From positions 7,240,099-7,304,098 of the forward strand of contig JAGGNK010006448.1 of the NCBI GenBank assembly GCA_017590115.1: a stretch of DNA of 64,000 bases. Reading direction: 5' to 3'. How positions within the stretch are numbered: the stretch's first letter is position 1; each line of letters opens with the position of its first letter. The notes beneath the pieces are model-generated. The model saw only the letters and a program-made list of their open reading frames with translations, was not told the origin of the DNA and made no database searches. Source of the DNA: Montifringilla adamsi. Lineage: Eukaryota; Chordata; Aves; Passeriformes; Passeridae. The position numbers and the translations under genes are program-made. Positions 47,642 to 58,600 of the stretch are shown one piece after another.

Positions 47642-47654
47642 CCACCAGATGGCA
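47642..47654 (+). promoter_or_regulatory. CTCF-type binding motif, full consensus
   Basis: CCACCAGATGGCA fits every position of CCASYAGRKGGCR on the plus strand. With the minus-strand site at 43432-43444, it forms a divergent pair 4.2 kb apart. Confidence 0.55.
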
Positions 47655-48054
47655 CTGTGGAGAGGCTTAATTAAATTCTGACAGAATAACATCTTATTAG
47701 TTAGGGTGACAATTAAAAACAGAACGAAGGACAGTAAGAAAAACAAGACTCATTATTATTCTTCTCAATTGGTAAACCAAAACATTAAATAACTTTACTA
47801 CAGTATACAATTAAGCTCCTGGAAGAACTTTTTAGTTTAAATGAAAGCTAAATTATAGACTCTCAGTTCTTGTGTTAGGAGAAATATTTCTTTTTGGTCT
47901 CTAATGCTCTCATAGCCCTAAATACATTAATATTTACACATAATTTAATTAATTTACATGTTATTCTTTAAATCACATAATTAAAAAAGTGTCTTTTAGC
48001 TCTCTCCTTTTCTGCAGAAGAATTAAAGTTTTACTATTGTTTTTTGCTATGGTT

Positions 48055-48150
48055 TTGTTGGTTGATTGGTTGGTTGGTTTGTTGGTTGGTTAGTTGGTTG
48101 GTATGGAGGATCTTTTTGGTTTTGTTTTGGTTGGTTGATTAGTTGATTGT
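48055..48150. repeat. GGTT-type tetranucleotide repeat
   Basis: This is imperfect (GGTT)n / (GATTGGTT)n sequence interrupted near 48100-48120 and then resuming, trailing into G/T-rich sequence. Confidence 0.88.
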
Positions 48151-49227
48151 GGGGTTTTTTGGGTTTTTTTGTTCATTTGCTAGAATAAACACACAATGAC
48201 ATCTGATATAAAAACCAAATTTATATTCAGACTCATGTAAATGCTTGATAAGGTTGATAATATTGGATCTCTCCTATTGAACTTCTAAGTCCTCAATATA
48301 CTTGGTAAGACAGAACACAGTATATTTGTATGCTATGACTTGTGAATTTCTGAATTACGGTCTTGCTTTCTCAGCATTTCCATTTAAGTAAACCAATAAA
48401 GAATAAAGAGGGGAAGTAAGCTCACACACTACCTTCAAGAAGCAACATAAATCTAGTTTAAACTTCCTCAGCCATTTATACCAAGAGGGAAATCTCCAAT
48501 TATATTAATCAGCTCTTCAGAAACATCTCAAAAGTGTCTTGTCACCTAAAAAGTCATGAATCACACAAATTACTTTCTAGCCTGTCAAGGAGGAAAAATG
48601 TTTTCTCCTAAATAGCGTTCAGTTTCAAATCAAAGCCGAGGGTTTAGAAGGAGAGGTGGAGAACAGGATGGCCTCTGTTCTTGTTTTTTTTACAGTTTGA
48701 TGATGTCTTCTCACTCTGCCTTGGTACATTGATGACAAGGTTTAGAGGAGTAGGAGTCAATAGATGACCACAGTGATTTGTGAAGGAATTGCAGTACTTG
48801 CTAATAGAAGAAAACAGCATCTGCAGACAAAAGGATAGGAGTAAATTGTAGTTGTTACTGCCTGTTGCAGGTGCATTTGACATTTCTGACACTCCCTTGG
48901 GAGGACTGATGTTCCTGTACTCAAATTGGTCTTTTGAAAACTTGCTTTTTTACAAAGAATAGGAAAAAAAAAAAAAAGTGGGTGATAAATACTGGGACAT
49001 ACTCCACATTCTTAAGTGCTTCTACAATGTGACTAACCATTACAATAATGGATGTTCTGGCAATATCCTAAATCAATATCTGAGAGAAACTTCAGAGCAC
49101 ATCAGCTTCTCACCTTCCTTTACAAACTGGATTTTGGAAATTAGGTCAGTCAGTGGTTCCCAGTGCTAAGATGAAGTTTCCTTGGTCAGGAAATTTGGAG
49201 ATTCAGGCCCCTAGGATATGCAGTGGA

Positions 49228-49250
49228 GTAACTTACAGTTAGTAAGTTAC
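49228..49250. repeat. Inverted repeat GTAACTTAC / GTAAGTTAC
   Basis: Perfect nine-base arms flank a five-base loop (AGTTA). Confidence 0.9.
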
Positions 49251-50932
49251 CTGAACAGAAAAAAATCCCCAAACTTTGAAAGTAATGCACACATTATTTT
49301 GATACTTCTACATGACAATTTTTTCCTCGATTCTTCCATCAGCTCTTTAATTACCACATAATTTTTCTACATGTTGACACTTCCATAAAGTTCTGTGAAT
49401 TAAGTAACCTCTGAGTAATTGGAATGTGACCTAGCTAATATGCTTGTATTTCCTATATAATTTCATACACTTCTATTTTTTTCAAATGTTTTTAGTAAGC
49501 AAAAATGCAAACCATAAGCAGTATCAATAATTATTCAGTAGTTATTCCTTAGGTTTTTGCAATTGTGTTTTCTATATTATATGTGAAATAACCTCATCTA
49601 AATTACTGACTATGCTTTTCTTCAAAGAAAAATTACTTTTTTTTTCTTGCTTTCATATGCATCGTACTATGGAAGTCATTTATTTCATGGGTCTTAAAAA
49701 CAAAACCCTTACTCATTTTTTATAGAGACTTTTTTTTTTCTTTTCCCTCTTTTCCCCCCTATGTCTTTCTAATTCTGAACCTAGGTTTCCTTTTTGCAAA
49801 AGGGATTCAATTTCAACAGGAGATAATCATAACTGGAATAATAACAATTGGGGTAATCTGCTTGTCACCCCTTCTTCATCCAAAGTACTTGTGTCCTGGT
49901 CATCTAGCAGGCTCTGCTTGGAAACAGAGGGTGTGGGCTTGTAGTCTGAAATTTAGGAAGACACGTAATACAGGTCACCCACTATGTCCAAAATACGTAC
50001 AATGATATAATTTCAACTTTTCCAACAATTGTACTAAATCAAGGTGTCAGTGAACGCTGTGTTTTACACTGAAACTGTTGCAGCCGGGCTTTGTTAAGGG
50101 AGCTGGTTGCAAACATGCTGACATGTGACCTCTTTGGAAACAAAACCTGAATTTAAAATGACACAAAGCAATAGACATGTTGTGAGTGCTTTAGCATTGC
50201 TTGTGTAGTGGCATCTCTCAGCATGGCTGCATTGCACGTTATGGTTGTTCAGACCAGAAGGGTCATTTTTCCCCTTGTTTGTCCATTTTTGAGTAAGTTG
50301 CTCATTTGTACTCTCTGTGCTGAAGTGTCGTCCATGTAGGGTTCTCAAAATGTACAAAATGAGCATCTTTCCAATTATACTTTGCCAGAAAAAGCTGTCA
50401 TTTCATCTGCTGAAGGGTTTTCAGTATATAGAATCAGCCTATGACTAGATTGGGGTAAAGCACTAGAAAATGCTTGCAATGTGGATGCCAAGGTCCTCAG
50501 CACTATTTGTTTTGCTGTACTCTTTATTGAATTAAATTTGCTACTAATATAGATAGGCACCCAATTTATGGAAGTCTTGGAATGCAGGAAAGTCCACCAA
50601 TTCTGCTGAAGGTATCTAGGGACTCTGTTGCCTAACAGGCGTTGCTATGGGGTTTTGTTTGATTGCTTTTATTTTTTGTTTGTTTTTTTTAGAAAAAAAA
50701 ATTACTAATTAATTTAGGTCACTAAAATTTTTACAACTTTAAATATTTATAAGAATTTGGGTATATCCAATCAGAAATTATTGAGCGAATGATTATGCTT
50801 AAAATTATATTTTTGAGGGACATAGCTTGAAGTCTTTTTATCTCTGAACTGGGGTTTAGCTTTCCTTGAAAATAACAGATACATTGAGGAAGAATTAGAA
50901 AAACCTTCAGTCAGTTAGTTGTTAAGAATTCT

Positions 50933-50945
50933 CCAGTAGATGGAG
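50933..50945 (+). promoter_or_regulatory. CTCF-like motif, one mismatch
   Basis: CCAGTAGATGGAG matches the CTCF core except for A in place of the C at position 12, the same deviation as at 5423-5435. Confidence 0.25.
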
Positions 50946-52140
50946 GTAGAGAATAACATGTTTTAGAAGACGCATGCAAATAATTCTTTCACAATGATGT
51001 TGTGTACATTTTCTGTCAATCTTCCTAGGGTGTTTATCATAGCTTTTAATAAATTGCTGTCTGAGAAGACGCTCAAGAGAGCACAGGCAATAACACCCAG
51101 ATAAGAACTCAAACCATCTCCGCATATGAAAGGTGAGTTAAACAAGTTAACAAATGGATTAAGAACATACTTTCTGCTTTCCTAGCTCTCATTTCACTGT
51201 CTTAAACAGAAACACAACTATATTTAGTGTTTTGTGTATGGACAGACACTTGTAAATGCTTGATTTCAGATTAGTAGGTAAGATATATACTTTTAATTTA
51301 AATAGTTTATTTTAATATGCAAACTCATCTGCATGATTTGAGTCATAATCATGCTAGCGTGGGATAGTTGTTTGTTTATATATTATTTTCATTATGCTAG
51401 CACATCATAAGTGCTGTCATAATTTTCTTCACTTTTCAGTTCTTTTGTAAAAAAAGTGTGATTGTTACTTTACTGGTAACTTATTCTTCTGTGATTTCTG
51501 CAGAAGCAGGAATACATTAAAATTAGAGGAAAGACTAAAGTGAAAAAAAATAAAATTAAAATCCATGTAGTCACAGCAGGAAGGTACTAATGACAGGAAA
51601 AAAAAATACATGGCTATTTCTAATCAGATATTTCATTCAGATATGCAACCATCCAACAATGCCAGCAATGCCAGTGAGTGACTGACTTCCCAAGAAGTGG
51701 TATATTTTTTTTTGCTTGGAGCAAAACATCCACCTGAAGACAAACATTTAGCCTTGCAATAAAATATTGACTGCTGTTATTCAGCAAAAATAGATGCAAA
51801 ATCTTGGACAGAAGCTTGTTTTTGAAATAAGGAATTGTTTGCATAAAAATATTCTAATTTGTTTTTTATATGTTTGCTATAGATATTTACAAGGATTAAA
51901 TCATGATGATAAAATGAGACAGAGACACTTTGATTAAAAAGATTGTCTCTTTCTGCTGGGCAACTTGCAATGCATGTTGATTTAATGTTAAAAATAAATG
52001 GAAACCTTGAAAGTTTTAAAACAGTCCTGGAAAATTATGAGGATGAGTGGTCATTCCTTTCAAAGTCAATTCATGACCCATAAGCCAGTGTCTGAGAAAA
52101 CTGCTGTGTAAACCTTGTCCTTTTTCTCATGGCTGGTAGT

Positions 52141-52164
52141 CCAGAGGTTACTCCAGAGGTTACT
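52141..52164 (+). repeat. 12-bp perfect tandem duplication
   Basis: CCAGAGGTTACT occurs twice without a gap or mismatch. Confidence 0.95.
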
Positions 52165-53000
52165 AGTGTTTCAACTGTGCCTAAAAAAATGTATGCTAAA
52201 GAGAAAAAAAATGAGCTATGACAAACTTTGGGTTTTTTATTTTTCATATTTCTGGAGAAGACATTAATTTATCTCTCACTGTGTAAGAATTTTCATTCAT
52301 TTGTTGTTTGGGGTTTTTTAGTTTGTTGATTTTCTCTCTTTTTTTTTTTTTTTAATTATCTTTCCACACATAACAGAAAGCCACCTTGAGATTTCTGATG
52401 ATTTATAGAAATAAGTGATTGATCTGAAAGAACATTTAGACTCAAAGGACAGATTGCCTTGAAATCATTCTGAAGAACAGGGCAAAGCTGTGGTGCAGGT
52501 CTGCAACATCTCCATCAATAATGCAGTATTCTCAGGAGCTCTATAGTGTTGGGTAGGTGAGCAAAAGATCTCTTTCATTTAGAAAGAGATATGGAAAGAC
52601 TTACTTTGTTTCTCAAAAAAGCCAGTACAAGAAGAAATTTTCCTTGGAATACCACAGAGGAATTCTTGATCATTTTACCTCAGAAAAGAAGGGGTAGATA
52701 AGTAAAAGTGGTTGCAGCATTTCTTTTTTTTCCTTCTTTGTTCAAGCACTCTCTCTTAATACCTTGTTCAATGAAAGTTTGCAGGGAGCTTTCTTTACCT
52801 TTGTGGGGTTTTTTTAATATCTCTTTACATAATGAAATAATATTTTCTGATGGTTGTAAATGAGAAGCAGTGTACAGTGGCATAAGACACTAAAAAATAG
52901 CATAGGATATATGCATGCATATGAACGCATACATAGATATGTGAAGACAAGGGAAGTGTCCTTAAAGTTGTAAATCATGCCCTAAACTTTTTCACTAACC

Positions 53001-56000
53001 ATAATAGCCTGGTTTTCTGTCACTTACTGAGACATGACTTATTTTAGCAATAGTAAGAATTGTGAGGATTTGTTGCATTCTCATCTTAGCAAGAGTTCCC
53101 TCAACAAGAACATTGGGCATTTGGAGTACATCAAGGACAGCAAATACAGAACATTTTTTCCCTGTGTCTTGCTGCCCTACAGGTCAATCAATCTCCTTCT
53201 TCTACCAACCTACACTGGGATTCTGGCACTGTTCTGCAAGCATAACAAGTCAGCTGAATTTGTTGTTCTTTGTGCTAGAAGCCCCTGAAGTCATCGACCA
53301 GAGAGGAACATTTGTAGCTTTGTTTATGAAGTGAGCATTCAAAATGATTTTCAATACTTTCTGCTGTTCTTTATTCCCTTTATTCTTTCAAGTGTCTGAT
53401 TTTTTCATCAGCTTTCCAAAGTTAAACAAAAAGTGTAGTCCTGACAAAAGGTCTTTTTGATGACAGAAAGAACTGCAGGAGAGATTGATCTGTACAAGAG
53501 AAGTCTTCTACGGTCTGAATGTTTTTTATTTTTCTTGCCCTGTCTGTGAATCAAGATGAATGAATGATCTCTTCTTTTACAAATGAGGATCCCTGGTTGA
53601 GCATAAAGAAAATGAATTGGTGTGGAGGGAGTGGAAGTTAAAATCAAATGTATACTTTGAAATCATAGGCCTCTTGTAATCTTTATGGCTGTAATCTAAT
53701 GTGGTTTTTTTTCAGGGCCATATGTTTTGCTTACATTAGTTTAACTGCTAAACTCATTTTGAAGTACTGTAACTCCAGGTCTTACAAAGTACACCGTGAA
53801 AGGATTGGCATTTTGCTCTGACCTCAGAGTTCTCCCTTACACTGTAACTGCTCCACTGCTCTGTACTGCAGGTAACAATTTCCACATTCTACCTTTCCAG
53901 GCTGTCTTCATTGTCTAGCAATCGTTAACTGCTTTGGAAGTACTTTAGTGTCAGCAATAATGGATTTAACAAAAAGAGTCTGTAACTGCCAAGTTATTTT
54001 GAAAGGACAGCCACACTGTTTGTTCTGGGGAGCAGAGTGCTCTCTCTCCAAATATTATGGTGTCTCAAGAAATAGTATAATCTTCTTGATCACCTCATCC
54101 TAAGAAGATCTGTCATTTCTAGCTTGTCCTACAGTATTTGATTGTTTTTCTAGTTTCACAAAAGTTAAAAAAAAAAAATTACTGTTCCTTGTCCTCTTCA
54201 CACTGATGCTCCATGCATACAATTCTATGACTTTCTTCTGCAGACACTGCTTTGTACTATTTTACTTTAAAGCAAGTAATACTAGTAAAGTTCATAGATA
54301 CAAATTTCTTGTTCTACAGTGACTCATGCAAAACCAATGAGAAAAGAGCAAATCTTTGCATACTATGATACGTACCTGTATCATGCTAGATAAGTATCAT
54401 TAGTGCATCTTGCTGGAGTTTTTTTTTTTCCTGTATAACTTAGACTAAACCAGTTTTACATGCAATTACTATAGTTACATTGTTTGGTTTCTTTTAAAGA
54501 AAAATAAACTAAAAGATTTTATGAAGCCTTTTACAAGATTTCTAGCAGAATGTCACTCTGACGGTAAGATATAAAGAAACACCTATTTTGGAGCCTTCTT
54601 TCTTTTTCCTTGGCTCTGTGATTTTTATTAAGCTCCACTATACTTTTGTTTGTTTGACTATAGATGTTTCATTTAATATTTTGCTCTGCCATAGCAACCT
54701 CATTATCTGCAAAAAATATGCACCTTGGAGATATTATTTTCAGGCACAACATTATTTAACTAACACCTTTGCCTTTCTAACTTCCACTATTGCAGGTCAC
54801 AATCCGATATATTTTTAAAGATTGTGCAAATTCTTGTGTGTGAAAGAAAGCAGTGTACTATTTACTGAACAAAATAAATCCCTTGATACCGAAATTTCTG
54901 GCAACTGGCACCTGGCTCACTTGCTTACTTTGTGGAAGTGATGGAGCAACTTGGATGTTTATATTAACATCATTATATAAAATTTATTAAAAATTTTGAA
55001 AAAGAGTGTTATTAGTCTTCTTAGGCAGAAATAAGTCACACAGGAGTTTATTCTGGGTAAACCCAGAAGGGCTTTGCTCTGCCTTATGCCAAATTAAATC
55101 TTTATACAGCACGAATAAACCCTTGCCAAGACACTCTGCTCTATTGCAAGGTTATCCCTTAACAGAAGAAAAGGTAAAAAAAAAAAAGAAATACAGAAGA
55201 AAAGACAGCAATGCTCCCAGCCTCGATACGTTATTCCACATTTTCATAAATTTCATCCTTGTTAACTGAATTGTTGCTTGGATATGTGAAGACGCACAAA
55301 CACCCATTTGCTCTTTCCACTTGTGTAAATATTATTGGACCATGTGCAATAGCTCACTGTTTTCGCTGATGTTTGTAGTGTTGATTTCTTAACTCTGATA
55401 ACTACCGTAGCAATTTCTTTTTTTAAGTGAATAATTTATCTACTCTAACAATTTATCAAATTATGTACACATTTTTATAATTTATTAATAATTGCTGTTA
55501 TTCACAGTATATAAGGTGTGATTATAAGGGTAACTTTGTAATGAAGCAAGTCATCATTATTTATCTTTGTATTGTTTAAGTGTTGACTTCTTTTTATCGT
55601 GCCCTGGTACTTTAAATTTCAAGGTCAGCCCAACCTATGAAAATAAATTTTCCTTTTCAAGTTCATAAATGCTGAATTCATTAACTTAATAACTAAATAA
55701 AAACAGAAGTTTTTTAAATTTTTCAAGAAATTTTGGTAGCTTCAGCATTTATTAAAAAATTCTGAGATTTATAAAATTATTTATAAAATGCAATGTAATT
55801 CTTCATATCTTCAAGTCATGGTGTAGTTAAAATAAAGAAAAAATACTACATGGAAACACCGTTACAGATTTATAATATTTTATTAATTTTTGACTCTGAA
55901 TTGTGGCTCAAGCTAAAACAAATCAGAAAAATTTTGCCTTGACCTTTAACACTTTTTGAAATCAGCAAGAAAAAAAAAATAATATTTTTATCCTAAGGAG

Positions 56001-58600
56001 ACTCATATATGCCTTGGTTATCTGCTTACTTAATAACTAAAAATAATTGTGGAGTTCTTAGACTATACTTAGAAAATAAAAGATTCATAGTATAGATACC
56101 TTTGTTCCCTATGTGGTGTGTGGAAAGAATTACAAATAACAATTTAAACCTGGTTACAATGTTTAGAAGGAACATTTTGCCTGAGGCTGAAATACCAAAG
56201 CAGCAGAATACATCTGATAGCAGGTAGCCTGTAAGAAATACTTGCAAAATTGTGACAGCCAGAGGCTTCATTTCAAAGCATGAGGGACAAAGTTCAAGTC
56301 AAGACCCTGATATAGCTATGGATGTGGCTACTAAACAAACCTGGGGTTTTGTTATTCCTTTGAAACAAAAACTCTCTCTTAAAACACGTGTGGGTTCTGG
56401 TCCCAAGTCTCATGGATTTTCATGTGCATTTTGTCTTGCAACTGCTTCATGAAAAGTACACAAACTGATGTGGCAACAAGGAGAAAGGTTCTCAAGTGTC
56501 ATACAGAATCCCTCTCTTCTAACACCTGGAATCTCAAAGACTTCCCTGCATGCAGCAGCTTCTACAGCACATGCAGAGAGAGCAGCAACTGAACCATGGT
56601 GGGAAGGCTTCCCAGCAGTGACACACAAGTTTTGTGTTGTCCACTGGGTGAGACTTGACATAGCTACATAATGACCTATAAAAATCTATGCCTTTAAATA
56701 TTCGTATGAGTTTACTAGCTGTATTGCACTGTGGAAACATGTATTGGCATGCTGGGTAACGTGGTTGATAATGCACTTGCATAGCTATCAAGAGTATTTG
56801 TGGATAGTAATTATGAAAATTATCTGGATAATAAAAAAAATCTGGATAAAGGATTTCTTTACCCCTTTTTTTAAAATTCAGTAGTAGGAAGGCAGACTGT
56901 TCAAGTGACCTATGCATCCAGTCTGCATTTCAAAAAATATTATGAGCTTTAATGTTAGCAAATTTTGTGAATGAACATCAGCCATTACACCTTCAGCACC
57001 CCATGTGGCACCTTGTTATACACTGCTTATTTCAATGACATTGCAAATAATATTTTTCTTCCCCTATAGCTCATACACAAGTATTAATACAACACTATAT
57101 AAAAGAAATTGCATGCAATGGTATATCACCAGGGCAACAGGGAACTCTTCATAACCTTACAGTGTTGATTTTCCATTTCAGAAGCTCTAAAAAATATTAC
57201 TTTTGCAGAAATAACCATCAAGCTGGGAGCAAAAGATAAAACAAGTATTTTCAAAAGCCAGTTAGAAGGTGTGAATCATACTATTGTTAAAACATTTCAG
57301 TTTTGTGTGCAGGTCTGTTTATATTTATTCACAATACAATGTGGGTTTTTTTACCATTAAAAGAATTAATGTCTTCAAATGAAATTTATTACAAGTTTTT
57401 GAAATAAAAGATTATTATTAATATCTTACCACATTGTTGTTTTGCCAGTACTGGAAGATTGTTTCCAATAAAACAGTCCTTGCTAAATGTGAAAATGTAA
57501 AATTTAAAACATTCATATTTTCGAAACGTTTTCTCTCAGGTATTTTGAATGCTCTGATCTAACTAATGCTACATTTGTTGCATATGATTTTTAAAGTACG
57601 TAATTTCTTTTTGGTTCTGAAATAAAATATCCACATGATCATATTTCTGTGAGAGCCTGTGAACATGTGAGATAATTTCTACCATGTCATAAATCTTCCC
57701 TTCACTTTCTAAGTCTTTGGATCTACCCAGTAAGTACATGAATAGACTAACCAGAAGAAGAATGGGTAGAATGCCTGGAATAAAGACTAGAACACACATG
57801 CCCTGACCAGGCATGAGATCAGAACTCTATAATTTCTTTTGCATTAGCCTAATCACCTCTACCTTTAATGAAAATCCTGCAGGCAGATAAGAAGAACAGA
57901 AGTCCTTGCAGACTGATTTTAACAAAGTTGCATTCTGTAATAGACAAAGGGTATGAATAGTTATGTCAGACACTGATAGGAATTTTCTGAATGTAGTAGT
58001 GATTCTTGTGGCTTTAGGTGAAGAACAGAGAGGCTGAGAAATTAGTTCATTTAAGGAAAACTAGAAAGTCATTAATTTAAAAAAGCATGTATATCTGCGT
58101 GCAATACATACAAGAACATATTTTAGTAATATTGCAAGAAGTAGAAGTCAAAGAACAAATAGTAGTCCATGCAAAGCATTTAAGATCCAAATAGTTTTAT
58201 CCTAGAAGAATCATTGTCTATTTTTTTCCTCCAGCTCTTTGACAGCGTAGCTGCAGAATTTCTTCTGACTGTTACCATAGGAAGCATTTTGAATAGAAAA
58301 TGGAAACACAATCTCTAATTACCTTAACTCCTCGCAATTTTTTTTTTTAATTTTTATTCTGAATAGCATGGAAAGAACAATATGTGTTTCTCACTTTTTC
58401 CTGTATGTTTCTTCATCGAGCTATAAAGTAGTGAGCTTGTTTGGCCCAAGTTACACATCTCCCTTGATTTCATTTGATTCTGACTTGTAAGTGATTTCCA
58501 TCACACCAGCATTGATGTATTTCACACTTACATATTGTCAGATACATTTGTACCATCATTGCTGTGTTGTCTATACTCAACTAATATAAAGTAGTCTTGG
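53001..58600. other. Gene-free stretch
   Basis: No gene is recognised. Small inverted repeats lie at 54365-54384 and 55051-55068. Overlapping frames around 56250-56670 on both strands are not domain-bearing. An 81-codon frame at 57569-57814 (minus) starts with a hydrophobic stretch but lacks any other coding sign. Confidence 0.5.
55051..55068. repeat. Near-palindrome TTCTGGGT-AA-ACCCAGAA
   Basis: Perfect eight-base arms flank a two-base centre. Confidence 0.9.

Larger units (their letters stand above)
47616..53000. other. Gene-free stretch
   Basis: This stretch holds a second full CTCF-type site (47642-47654), a GGTT/ATTG tetranucleotide tract (48055-48150), an inverted repeat (49228-49250), a near-consensus CTCF motif (50933-50945) and a 12-bp tandem repeat (52141-52164). 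No frame shows a domain. Confidence 0.5.

Noticed and set aside
56252..56917. Overlapping frames of 66-127 codons on both strands
   Set aside because: No domain, no splice context and mutual overlap on opposite strands. Chance in a slightly GC-richer patch is simpler.
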